A DNA stretch of 64,000 bases, taken from the NCBI RefSeq assembly GCF_027533625.1, contig NZ_JAQAGZ010000005.1:1-64000 (forward strand). The letters are read 5' to 3'. Origin of the DNA: Paenibacillus gyeongsangnamensis. Lineage in GTDB: Bacteria > Bacillota > Bacilli > Paenibacillales > NBRC-103111. The translations under genes and the position numbers were made by a program. Shown here in pieces: positions 42,738 through 51,086 of the stretch. How positions within the stretch are numbered: the stretch's first letter is position 1; each line of letters opens with the position of its first letter. Below the pieces are notes generated by a model. That model did not search any database. It saw only the letters and a program-made list of their open reading frames with translations, and was not told the origin of the DNA.

Positions 42738-45515
42738 GTGGGCTGTGGATATCGGTTCTGGCGAAAGATGCTGAACAAGTCGAAAACGGCGCTGCTTGTC
42801 GCAATCGCTTGGATCATGGGAATGAGCCTGTGGGGATTGCCGTCGAACGCGGAGAACCTATCCACTGCAGGGAAGGCGGAGCCGGAGGTTGTCCAGGGCG
42901 GTGTAGGGAATTTGGCGGAACGCAGTGCGCACGGGGACGGAGAAGGGCGGCAGGAAGGGGGCGGGGGTCGAAAAGTCGTGGTACTGTCGATCCCGGGGCT
43001 GTCCTTTGCCGAGCTTGAGCCATTGGGGCTCGCCGATTTTCCGGCATGGCAAGCGCTTCTGCGAACAGGTCAGCTTGGGGCGATGAACGTACGCGTTCCG
43101 TGGAAGGGTCTTGAATCCGTCTACGCCACGTGGGGGGCGGGACAACTCGCCGATGGGCGAGGCGGCGCGGGATGGGACAAGGAGGAGTGGGCGGACGGGG
43201 GGCAGCCTGCGGTGCGGATGGAACGGTTCAGCGGCAGGAAGGTGGAGAAGGAAGCGGTGCTTGTCCCGGATTTGGAAGCGCTGCGGGCGCGCAATGCGAT
43301 TCAAACGTACCGTGCGCAGCCTGGTCTTCTCGGCCGAATGCTGCAGGAGCGCGGCGTACGCGTGGGCGCATGGGGCAACCTTGACCGGCCGGGCGGCGGT
43401 GTTGATGCCCATCGGCGTCCGGTCTTTTTGATGGGCATGGACGAGGGAGGACGGGTGCCTTTTGGACAGGCCGAGCGGAGCCGCCTTCTTGCCGCGGACG
43501 GAAAGGGTCCGTACGGGCTAATGACTCGATATGACTTGCTGCTCGCGCAGGTGAGTGATTTTTTGTATAGAGACGGGAGTAGGACTGGAAGTGTGGGCAG
43601 GGAGGAGCCGAGGGAGGGGAAGGCTGATGGGCGAGTAAATGAGGGTTTGAGCATTGAAGGGGAGAGGTTGGGAAGTGCGGGCAGGGAAGAGCCGGAGGTG
43701 AGGAAGACTGAGGACGCGAAGGCAATGGGGGCTCCAGCAGGAGGCGGTGCGCTAGCGGTCGTCGAACTGGGGGATCTGTACCGGCTGTATGAGGAGCGGG
43801 GAAAATACAACCCGGACATCTTCGCCGTTCGGAAGCAGGAGACACTGAAGTCGATGGACTGGTTTCTGGGGAAGCTCGTTAAACAACTCGATGGAAGCTC
43901 AGGCACGGTACTGTGGATGCTGAGTCCCGGGGCACACTCGGAGGCGGTCAAGGGTAAGCTGATGCTTACACCGGTGCTGCGCTGGACGGGGGACCGGGCG
44001 GCCCAAGGGAGTGCGCTGCTGAGCTCCGCTTCCACCCGTCGTCCCGGCGTGGTGGCATCGGTGGATGTCGCACCGACGCTTCTTGCCGAGTTCGGCATAG
44101 AGAAGCCTTTGCCGATGGTTGGTCAAGCGATATCGGCTGTGGAGAGGAAGATGCCGGAGAGACGGTCTGCCGGGGCATCGGAAAAGCGGAGCATGAACGG
44201 CTCCCTTGACGCCGCCCCCCTCGAATCCGGCGGTAGCAGGGGAGCTGCTGAGGCGGCCGAGCTGATGCTCAACGGTTATGGGACTAGCGATGACGCGTTG
44301 AACTACCTATTAAATGAAATGAAGCGAATAAGCCGCATCTACAAGCTGCGGCCTCCGGTTCTGTATGGTCTGGCGGGATTTGAGATTCTGGTGATGGTTA
44401 TCGGATTGTATAGCGGTCTGAGGAGGAGCCCTTTGGAGAAAGGTCGCTGGGTTAGGGGAACGCTGCTGACCGTGCTGACCGTACCCGCCGGGTTGCTAGT
44501 GCTTGGCCGGTTCCCGGACGGCACCATGATGCAGCAATCTGCCGCTTTGATCGGTTTGATTGCATTGGGAGGTGTCGCTGCCGGATTCGTGACGCGCCGA
44601 CAGGAGGGGCTGTATCGTGTCCTGCTGGGAGTCGGGGCGGGAACCGTGCTGCTGATTGTATTGGACGTAATTACGGGCGGGCAAGCCATGCGCTATTCCA
44701 TCCTGAGCTACGATCCCCAGATCGGGGCCCGTTATTATGGCGTTGGCAACGAGTATATGGGTGTCCTGCTGGGAGCCGGGATTCTCGGACTCAGCGCTTG
44801 GCTTGAGCGTCGCCTCCCGCGGCGGCGCGCCGTCGCTTCGGCCGCCGGCTTGGGCGCTGCGCTCTGCGCCTTCCTCGCGGCCCCTGCGCTCGGCGCCGAG
44901 GCCGGCGGTGCCCTCGCCGGCGCAGCCGGCTTCGGCGCGCTTGCCGCGCGCCTGCACTGCGGCTGCGCCGGTCTCCGGCTGCGCCGCCTGGTGCCGTGGC
45001 TCGCGCTGCCGCTTGCCGCTGCGCTCGCCGGCCTCTGGCTGCTGAACGCCGCCTGGAGCTTCGGCGGAACCGCCGCAGCACCAGGCTCTGTCGCAGCCGC
45101 CAGCACGCCCGCCGCCCTCGCCGGCTCGAACGCCTTGACGGCAGGGCCGAGCCATGTCGGCCACGCTTTTCAAGACCTGCGCCAGGGGCGATTCGAGGTC
45201 ATCGGTGCCATGATGCTGCGCAAACTGCAGATGAACGTGCACCTGATCCGAGTCTCCGCCTGGAGCAAGGTGCTGCTCACCGGGCTCGTCGTCATGGCCG
45301 TGCTGGTGTTCCGTCCGAAGGGCCGGCTCCGCCGGTGGGAAACCGATTACCCGTGTCTTATGCACGGGTGCTATGCCAACGTCATCGGCGCGCTGGCTGC
45401 GCTTGCCCTCAACGATTCAGGCATCGTCGCCGCGGCGACGATGATCGTCTACAGCAGCGTGCCGCTGCTGCTGCTGAATCTGCAGGAGCGGGAAGGCGGG
45501 GCTTCCGCCGTATGA
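42738..45515 (+). CDS. large membrane protein with extracellular alkaline-phosphatase-like domain
   Basis: 925 aa. GTG 42738 is eight bases from GAGGGGG. An N-terminal hydrophobic segment (TALLVAIAWIMGMSLWGLP) leads to an extracellular domain of the alkaline-phosphatase/sulfatase type: VVVLSIPGLSFAEL, a DLYRLYEERGKYNPDIFA stretch, WMLSPGAHSE and DVAPTLLAEFGI near residues 440-455. About ten membrane segments fill the C-terminal half (QSAALIGLIALGGVAAG, GVGNEYMGVLLGAGILG, and others). Residues ~283-335 are a purine-rich, repeat-like insert. Probably an envelope-located hydrolase or transferase, function unknown. The Ala/Leu-rich, very GC-rich stretch 44,800-45,130 makes many false frames on other strands. 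Confidence 0.68.
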   Translation: MGCGYRFWRKMLNKSKTALLVAIAWIMGMSLWGLPSNAENLSTAGKAEPEVVQGGVGNLAERSAHGDGEGRQEGGGGRKVVVLSIPGLSFAELEPLGLADFPAWQALLRTGQLGAMNVRVPWKGLESVYATWGAGQLADGRGGAGWDKEEWADGGQPAVRMERFSGRKVEKEAVLVPDLEALRARNAIQTYRAQPGLLGRMLQERGVRVGAWGNLDRPGGGVDAHRRPVFLMGMDEGGRVPFGQAERSRLLAADGKGPYGLMTRYDLLLAQVSDFLYRDGSRTGSVGREEPREGKADGRVNEGLSIEGERLGSAGREEPEVRKTEDAKAMGAPAGGGALAVVELGDLYRLYEERGKYNPDIFAVRKQETLKSMDWFLGKLVKQLDGSSGTVLWMLSPGAHSEAVKGKLMLTPVLRWTGDRAAQGSALLSSASTRRPGVVASVDVAPTLLAEFGIEKPLPMVGQAISAVERKMPERRSAGASEKRSMNGSLDAAPLESGGSRGAAEAAELMLNGYGTSDDALNYLLNEMKRISRIYKLRPPVLYGLAGFEILVMVIGLYSGLRRSPLEKGRWVRGTLLTVLTVPAGLLVLGRFPDGTMMQQSAALIGLIALGGVAAGFVTRRQEGLYRVLLGVGAGTVLLIVLDVITGGQAMRYSILSYDPQIGARYYGVGNEYMGVLLGAGILGLSAWLERRLPRRRAVASAAGLGAALCAFLAAPALGAEAGGALAGAAGFGALAARLHCGCAGLRLRRLVPWLALPLAAALAGLWLLNAAWSFGGTAAAPGSVAAASTPAALAGSNALTAGPSHVGHAFQDLRQGRFEVIGAMMLRKLQMNVHLIRVSAWSKVLLTGLVVMAVLVFRPKGRLRRWETDYPCLMHGCYANVIGALAALALNDSGIVAAATMIVYSSVPLLLLNLQEREGGASAV

Positions 45516-45579
45516 AGCTTAGTGAGTCTTGCAGTCAATTGATAAGAACGATTCGCTTCCAAGCGTCCAGAACGCGAAT

Positions 45580-45612
45580 AAACCCAGGTTCACAAGTTAT
45601 GAACCTGGGTTT
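45580..45612 (+). terminator. hairpin after the phosphatase-like gene
   Basis: Perfect 13-bp stem AAACCCAGGTTCA/TGAACCTGGGTTT with a 7-nt loop. Few T follow; may be part of the adjoining repeat family, which shares the TTCA/TGAA motifs. Confidence 0.5.
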
Positions 45613-45653
45613 CATCGTCGCAGCGAACCAAAGTTACTAACCGTTCATGTGCT

Positions 45654-46062
45654 GCTTGATTCCAGTACGGTAATGAACCCAAGTTCATAAGTAATGAGCT
45701 TAGGTTCGCTAAAGGCATACTTTCTTGCCCTCTGAGCGCTGTAATGAATTTGAAGTGACATGAAGTGTCCGGAGGTTCATTAGTAGTAGCGCCCCGAAGT
45801 TCACTAAATAACTCGAGCCGCTTGATTCCAGTACGGTAATGAACCCAAGTTCACTATTAATGAGTTTAGGTTCGCAAGAGCCATACACTTTCTTGCCGTC
45901 TGAGCGCTGTAATGAACTTGAGGTGACATGAAGCGTCCGAAAGTTCATTAGTAGCGCCTCGAAGTTCATTAAATACCTCTAACCGCTTGATCCCAATCCC
46001 ACTACGGCAATGAACTCAAGTTCACTAGTAGTGAGCTTAGGTCCGCAAGAGGCATTCTTTCT
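45654..46062. repeat. tandem ~165-bp repeats, 2.5 copies
   Basis: Copy A 45654-45819 (166 bp), copy B 45820-45984 (165 bp) and truncated copy C 45985-46062. Each starts GCTTGAT-CCA, then TACGG-AATGAAC-CAAGTTCA, GAGCGCTGTAATGAA and ATGAAG-GTCC. A and B are about 85% identical by eye. Many short TGAACTT/AAGTTCA inverted motifs occur inside. The intergenic interval 45516-46131 has no other gene. Confidence 0.75.
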
Positions 46063-46131
46063 ACACTCACACTCATTTTACTCTTACGCATTCTACACTC
46101 ACACGCATTCTACTCTCACTCATTCTTACGC
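46063..46131. repeat. simple CT/AC-rich tract
   Basis: Irregular repeats of CTACACTCACAC and CATTCTACTCTCACTC, strongly biased for C, T and A on the plus strand, running up to the stop of the ABC-F gene. No hairpin terminator is seen here for that gene. Confidence 0.6.
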
Positions 46132-48126
46132 TCACTCCGCCAGCTGCTCCCACTGCTCGTAGCACTCCGCCAGCTGTGCCTTCTTCGCCTCGATCTGCGC
46201 GTTCTTCTCCTGCAGCAGCACGTAGTCGTTGAACACCTCCGGCAGTGCCAGCTCCTGCTCCAGCGCGCCGAGCGCCTCCTCGAGCTCGGCGATTTGCTGC
46301 TCGAGCTGCTCCAGCTTGCGCTGGCGGCTGCGCTCATCGCGCTTCGCCTGCTTGCCGGCCTCGTAGTCGCCGCTCTTGGCCGCGCCCGCACCGGCGGCCC
46401 CCGCCGAAGCAGCAACGCCGGAGCCTCCGGCGCCATTGCCGCTGCCCCCGGCGTTGACGGCTTTTCCGCGGGCCGATTCCGCCTCAAGGCGCTGCCGCTC
46501 CATCTCGGCCAGCTCCTGCTTCTTCTCTAGGTAGTCGTCATAGTTACCCAGATAAGCGGCAACGCCGTCCGGGGTCATTTCGAGCATATTTTCCGCCATC
46601 TTGTTCAGGAAGTACCGGTCATGCGAAATGAACAGCAGCGTCCCTTCATAATCGATTAGCGCCGACTCCAGCACTTCTTTACTATATAGGTCAAGATGGT
46701 TGGTCGGCTCGTCCAGGATGAGCATATTCGCCTTCAGCAGCATCAGCTTCGCCAGGGCGACCCGGGCCTTCTCGCCGCCGCTCAGCGACCCGACCTTCTT
46801 GAACACGTCCTCGCCGCTGAACAGGAAGCTTCCGAGCACCGTCCGGATACGCGCCTCCTCCAGGTGGGGATATTCGTTCCACAGCTCGTCCAGCACCGTA
46901 TTCGCCGGATTCAGGCCCGTCTGCTCCTGATCGTAATAACCGATCTTCACATTCGCGCCCCACTCCACGAGCCCTTGATCAGGTGTGTGTTGTCCGATCA
47001 GCGTCTTCAACAGCGTCGACTTCCCGATCCCGTTCGGTCCGATCAGGGCCGCTGTATCGCCGCGGCGCAGCTGGAGGTTGATCCCCCGGGACAATATCTT
47101 CTTCCGGTCGTACGATATCGCTACGCCGCGGACATCTAGGACATCCTTACCCGACGTCTGTTCCACCTCAAACGAAAAGCTGGCCCGCTTCAAATCGCCC
47201 AGCGGCTTGTCGAGACGCTCCATCTTGTCCAGCGCCTTGCGGCGGCTTTGCGCCCGCTTGGTCGTGGAGGCCCGCACAATGTTGCGCTGGATGAACTCCT
47301 CCATCTTCACAATCTCTTCCTGCTGCTTCTCGTACTGCTTCAGCTGGGCCTCGTAATCCGCCTGCTTCGTCTCTACATAACGGGTGTAGTTGCCCGTATA
47401 CCGCTTGGAGTTATGCCGTTCGACCTCGTAGATGGCGCCTACCAGCGCATCGAGGAAGTACCGGTCATGCGATACGACCAGAATCGCGCCGGGATACGAC
47501 CGCAAATAGCCTTCCAGCCACGTCAGCGTCGGAATATCGAGGTGGTTTGTCGGCTCGTCCAGCATGAGCAGGTCGGGCGCTTCGAGCAGCATTTTGGCAA
47601 GGGCCAGCCGCGTCTTCTGCCCGCCGCTCAGCGTATTGACCGGCGTCGCCGGATCGAAATCGCCGAACCCCATTCCGTGCAGCAGCCCCCGAACCCGGGC
47701 CTCCGTCTCATAGCCTCCGCGCTCGCGGAACCATTCCGACAGCTCGGCGTACTTCTTCATCGTTTCTTCCGTTTTCTTCTCGTCCGCCAGCACTGCGGGA
47801 TCCGACATCAGGCTCTCCAGACGCCGCAGCTCCTCCTCCGTCTCCGTAAACCGGGCGAAGACGCTCATCAGCTCGTCCCATATGGAACGGTCGGAAGAAA
47901 GGCCGCTGTTCTGCTTCAAATAGCCGATCTTCGTTTCCTTCGCCTTAAAAATATCCCCCGAATCATACGACATCTCGTCCGCAATGATTTGCAGCAGCGT
48001 CGATTTGCCGGCCCCGTTCACCCCGACTAAGCCGATCCGCTCCCGCGGCTCGATTTGCAGCGTTATATTGGAAAGCACCGGAGTGACTCCGTAGCTCTTC
48101 GTAATTCCGGAAACTTGCAGCAGCAT
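46132..48126 (-). CDS. ABC-F family ATPase
   Basis: 664 aa with two ABC domains and no membrane segment. First domain: Walker A GVNGAGKST, signature LSGGQKTRL, Walker B LLMLDEPTNHLD; second: GPNGIGKST, SLSGGEKARV, ILDEPTNHLD. Between them is a ~80-residue charged linker (QKQYEKQQEEIVKMEEFIQR) that reaches the ribosome in this family. The C-terminus adds a Gly/Ala-rich hinge and a coiled-coil (LEQLEQQIAELEEAL), as in Bacillus YdiF. Likely a translation factor or ribosome-protection protein. GGGAGG sits eight bases before the ATG. Confidence 0.9.
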   Translation of the reverse strand: MLLQVSGITKSYGVTPVLSNITLQIEPRERIGLVGVNGAGKSTLLQIIADEMSYDSGDIFKAKETKIGYLKQNSGLSSDRSIWDELMSVFARFTETEEELRRLESLMSDPAVLADEKKTEETMKKYAELSEWFRERGGYETEARVRGLLHGMGFGDFDPATPVNTLSGGQKTRLALAKMLLEAPDLLMLDEPTNHLDIPTLTWLEGYLRSYPGAILVVSHDRYFLDALVGAIYEVERHNSKRYTGNYTRYVETKQADYEAQLKQYEKQQEEIVKMEEFIQRNIVRASTTKRAQSRRKALDKMERLDKPLGDLKRASFSFEVEQTSGKDVLDVRGVAISYDRKKILSRGINLQLRRGDTAALIGPNGIGKSTLLKTLIGQHTPDQGLVEWGANVKIGYYDQEQTGLNPANTVLDELWNEYPHLEEARIRTVLGSFLFSGEDVFKKVGSLSGGEKARVALAKLMLLKANMLILDEPTNHLDLYSKEVLESALIDYEGTLLFISHDRYFLNKMAENMLEMTPDGVAAYLGNYDDYLEKKQELAEMERQRLEAESARGKAVNAGGSGNGAGGSGVAASAGAAGAGAAKSGDYEAGKQAKRDERSRQRKLEQLEQQIAELEEALGALEQELALPEVFNDYVLLQEKNAQIEAKKAQLAECYEQWEQLAE

Positions 48127-48294
48127 CTTAATCCTCCCACATTTCTTGCATTCTTCCCTTGTATTCTTCCATTAGTGTAGCATATCCTGCCGCCGTTATC
48201 ATTTCCAACCGTTTACGGTGTACAAACGCCGCCGGCCTATCGTATGCTCGATCCGATAAGGCATTCCTATTTAGTAGAAAGCAGGTAAGCGAAT

Positions 48295-49143
48295 ATGCAG
48301 ATCATTCCAACGACTCCGGGCAGACCTTCGCCATCTTTATCCATAAAAAGCATCCTGGCCGTCTTGCTCCTTGCCGTTATGGGGACGGCAATTCTTTCGG
48401 TTCGTCCTGTCCCCGGGCCGGCGCAGGCAAGCGCAAATCCGGCCCGGATTCGCGTGATGACTTACAACATCCGGCATGCCGAAGGCCTGGACGGACAGGT
48501 GAACCCTGAGAGCATTGTGCGGGATCTCCGGCACAACCAGGCCGACCTGATCGCTCTCCAGGAGGTCGATCGGCTGAAATGGCGCAGCGGCCTGACGGAT
48601 CAGGCCCATTATTTCGCGGATGCCCTCGGCATGCATTACGCCTTCGCTCCGGCCATCCGCAGCGGCCTCTCGCAGTACGGCGTCATGCTGCTCAGCCGTT
48701 ATCCTCTGGAGTCCGTGCAAGTGCACGACCTCGGCGGCATAAAAGAGCCCCGCTCTCTGCTGACCGCCGAGGTGCGTCTCGGCGGCGAGCGCGTCACGGT
48801 GGCGACGACGCATCTGGGGCTTACGCCCGCGGATCGTCAGCGCCAGCTGCCGCGGCTAGAGTCCGCTCTGCAGTCCGTCCGTACCCCGCTGGTGCTGATG
48901 GGCGACTTCAACAGCGGGCTTCAAGACCCGCAGCTGGCGGCATGCATTCGGGAGCTGCGTCTTAGCCCGTTTCCGCTGCGGACGCCGGGACCGACGGTAC
49001 GGAGCGGCGGCGAGATCGACCACATCCTGACGAACCTTCCCGAGGAAGGCAAATGCTGGACGGAGCCGACGCGGGCTTCCGACCACTTGCCTGTGCATGG
49101 AAGCTTGATGCTGACGGCTCAGGCGGCGGCAGAACGGGCGTAA
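48295..49143 (+). CDS. secreted endonuclease/exonuclease/phosphatase-family protein
   Basis: 282 aa. Signal peptide (ILAVLLLAVMGTAILSV, cleavage near AQA) then an EEP-fold domain: MTYNIRHAEGLDG with the metal-binding Asn, ALQEVD with the catalytic Glu, the His region TTHLGLTP, GDFNS and the final SDHLPV. The set fits extracellular nucleases, sphingomyelinase-like phosphodiesterases or other phosphatases; the substrate cannot be told. GCAGG lies ahead of the ATG. The stop codon is within the terminator stem. Confidence 0.8.
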   Translation: MQIIPTTPGRPSPSLSIKSILAVLLLAVMGTAILSVRPVPGPAQASANPARIRVMTYNIRHAEGLDGQVNPESIVRDLRHNQADLIALQEVDRLKWRSGLTDQAHYFADALGMHYAFAPAIRSGLSQYGVMLLSRYPLESVQVHDLGGIKEPRSLLTAEVRLGGERVTVATTHLGLTPADRQRQLPRLESALQSVRTPLVLMGDFNSGLQDPQLAACIRELRLSPFPLRTPGPTVRSGGEIDHILTNLPEEGKCWTEPTRASDHLPVHGSLMLTAQAAAERA

Positions 49144-49156
49144 AGCCCGTTTTTTT
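49133..49156 (+). terminator. terminator overlapping the stop of the EEP gene
   Basis: 7-bp stem AACGGGC/GCCCGTT with loop GTAAA, which includes the TAA stop (49141-49143), then seven T. Confidence 0.8.
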
Positions 49157-49161
49157 CCGTT

Positions 49162-49191
49162 ACAAGGACGGCGCAGCCGTATATCCTGGCG
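49162..49191. repeat. 30-nt dispersed repeat, copy 2
   Basis: Second copy of 30390-30419 (27 of 30 identical); internal ACGGC/GCCGT stem conserved with the three changes in loop positions. Lies six bases after a terminator. Confidence 0.7.
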
Positions 49192-49376
49192 AATTCGCTT
49201 GAAATTCGGTATTTCTCAGCATTCTATGGTAAAATATAAGGAATCGTTTCGAGCGACAATGAAACGTATAGGCGTTCTCATTCCGGGTTGGCAGCATTTG
49301 CTATCGGGCCCGGCCCGGATTAGAATGGAAAGTATCCGAAATCCGACCTATCGTACGACCGAAGAGAGGCCGTTTC

Positions 49377-50009
49377 ATGAATATTAAAGAGAAAAAAATC
49401 GAGCTTCGCCGCAAGGCGGAGGAGGTGCGTTCCTCCATCCTGGAGGAAGAACGGAAAGTGAAGTCCGCCCAAATTTGCGACAAGGTGGTGGAGCGCCTGG
49501 AGACGCTGCTTCAGTTAGAGCCTTCCGTCCGGCGGAAGCCGACGCTGTTCACATACATGCCGGTCAAGACCGAGGTCGACGTTACCCCGGTTATGGAAGC
49601 TTGCTGGAAGCGGCATTGGCGGGTCGTCGTGCCGAAGGTGGTGCCTGCGTACAAGCAGATGAAGCTGTTCGAGGTCCGATCCTACGCGGATCTTGAACGG
49701 GGGTCCTGGGGAATCCGGGAACCGGTCGCCAAGGCGCAGCAGCTGTACGATATCCGGCAGCTGGATGTGGCGCTGGTACCGGGTCTCGCATTTGACCTGA
49801 ATATGGGGCGTCTCGGCTACGGCGGGGGCTTCTACGACCGGTTCATGCAGCAGTACGTGCGGACAGGCCTGCCCAAGCCTTATATTATCGCAGCCGCCTT
49901 CGAGCAGCAGATTATTTCCGAGGTGCCGATGGGCTTGTTCGATTTCCACATTAACGAGCTGATTACTGAATCGCGCATGATCGTGGAGAGAGGGGAATCA
50001 AGGCGATGA
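49377..50009 (+). CDS. 5-formyltetrahydrofolate cyclo-ligase
   Basis: 210 aa. Converts 5-formyl-THF to 5,10-methenyl-THF using ATP. The signature [13 protein letters not shown] (near residue 143) and the basic N-terminus [13 protein letters not shown] are conserved. GAGAGG is nine bases upstream of the ATG. The stop overlaps the moaC start by four bases (ATGA), so the two are coupled; folate and molybdopterin genes often neighbour in Paenibacillus. Confidence 0.9.
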   Translation: MNIKEKKIELRRKAEEVRSSILEEERKVKSAQICDKVVERLETLLQLEPSVRRKPTLFTYMPVKTEVDVTPVMEACWKRHWRVVVPKVVPAYKQMKLFEVRSYADLERGSWGIREPVAKAQQLYDIRQLDVALVPGLAFDLNMGRLGYGGGFYDRFMQQYVRTGLPKPYIIAAAFEQQIISEVPMGLFDFHINELITESRMIVERGESRR

Positions 50010-50509
50010 CTGAGCGAGAAGTAGAGCAAGGGCAGGGGACGCTGACCCACTTCAACGAACAGGGCCGGGCCCGTATGGTGGATATCTCCGGCAAGTCGGA
50101 AACGTCTCGTTCGGCCACCGCCCGGACGAAGGTCACGATGCAGAGGGCGACGCTCGAGCTGATCAAGCAGGGGAAGATCGGCAAAGGCGACGTGCTGGCG
50201 GTTGCCCAGGTGGCCGGGGTGATGGCGGCGAAGAATACGTCGAACTGGATCCCGATGTGCCATCCGCTTATGCTGACCGGGATCGACGTACGTTTTGACG
50301 ATAACGGGACAGACGAGCTGTATATCGAAGCGACGGTGAAGACCAAAGGACTTACGGGCGTGGAGATGGAGGCGCTGACCGCCGTATCCGCCGCGGCGCT
50401 GACCGTATACGATATGTGCAAGGCGGCGGAGAAGACGATGGAAATCGGGCCGACGAGGCTGCTCAGCAAAACCGGGGGAAAGAGCGGCGATTTTAGCGCT
50501 GAGAGATGA
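50006..50509 (+). CDS. moaC: cyclic pyranopterin monophosphate synthase
   Basis: 167 aa; second enzyme of molybdopterin synthesis, forms cPMP from the MoaA product. Family motifs: [29 protein letters not shown] with the active-site His, [21 protein letters not shown] and the Lys near the end. Start overlaps the previous stop (ATGA). moaA is not adjacent. A hairpin with the stop codon inside follows. Confidence 0.93.
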   Translation: MTEREVEQGQGTLTHFNEQGRARMVDISGKSETSRSATARTKVTMQRATLELIKQGKIGKGDVLAVAQVAGVMAAKNTSNWIPMCHPLMLTGIDVRFDDNGTDELYIEATVKTKGLTGVEMEALTAVSAAALTVYDMCKAAEKTMEIGPTRLLSKTGGKSGDFSAER

Positions 50510-50536
50510 TCTGTCACAGATCATTGACGTTTTTTC
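50506..50536 (+). terminator. terminator after moaC
   Basis: Nine-base arms ATGATCTGT/ACAGATCAT around one C (the TGA stop is in the left arm), followed by GACGTTTTTT. It overlaps a promoter for the next gene. Confidence 0.6.
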
Positions 50537-50552
50537 TTAACAAGTTTACGAT
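50524..50552 (+). promoter_or_regulatory. possible promoter of mogA-moeA-tatAC
   Basis: TTGACG (50524-50529), 17 bp, TACGAT (50547-50552), overlapping the moaC terminator and 34 bp before the mogA ATG. Confidence 0.5.
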
Positions 50553-50585
50553 ACAATGAAACGAACCGAGGAGAGGAGCAAGCTT

Positions 50586-51086
50586 ATGCGCTGGAAGGTG
50601 GCTATCTTAACGGCAAGCGACCGCGGTTCCCGGGGGGAAAGAGAAGACACAAGTGCACAGGTGATCCGGGAACTGATCGAGGAGGAAATCAGCGGGGAGA
50701 TCATCGAATATCGCGTGGTGCCGGACGAAAAGGACGAGATCATGGCTGCGCTGATCGAGATGACCGACTATTTCCGAGCGGAGCTCATCCTGACGACCGG
50801 AGGAACCGGTCTTGCTCCGCGGGACGTGACGCCGGAGGCGACGCTGGCGGTCGTCGACCGGCAGGCCCCCGGGTTCGCCGAGGCGATGCGTATGATCTCC
50901 ATGCAGAAGACGCCTAGGGCGATGCTTTCCCGCGCAGTGTCGGGCATCCGCGGCCGGACGCTCATCATTAACCTGCCCGGCAGCCCGAAGGGCGTGTCGG
51001 AGAATTTGTCGGCGATTATGGGCCAGCTACCGCATGCACTCGCGATTCTGACCGGGCGTGAAGGAGACCACGGCGATGAAGTCTGA
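50586..51086 (+). CDS. mogA: molybdopterin adenylyltransferase (MogA/MoaB family)
   Basis: 166 aa. Activates molybdopterin by adenylylation before molybdenum insertion. Fold signatures: ILTASDRGSRGEREDTSAQ, LILTTGGTGLAPRDVTPEAT and LIINLPGSPKGVSE. Start at ATG 50586 eight bases from AGGAG; the frame back to 50556 lacks a site. Overlaps the next gene by 11 bp. Whether it acts as MogA or MoaB cannot be told. Confidence 0.88.
   Translation: MRWKVAILTASDRGSRGEREDTSAQVIRELIEEEISGEIIEYRVVPDEKDEIMAALIEMTDYFRAELILTTGGTGLAPRDVTPEATLAVVDRQAPGFAEAMRMISMQKTPRAMLSRAVSGIRGRTLIINLPGSPKGVSENLSAIMGQLPHALAILTGREGDHGDEV

Noticed and set aside
45709..45969. 86-codon minus-strand frame with a repeated peptide
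   Set aside because: It is the translation of the 165-bp tandem repeats; no ribosome binding site, and the repeat explains the similarity of its halves.
45654..46062. CRISPR array
   Set aside because: Units are ~165 bp and continuous, not short repeats with unique spacers; no cas genes in the window.
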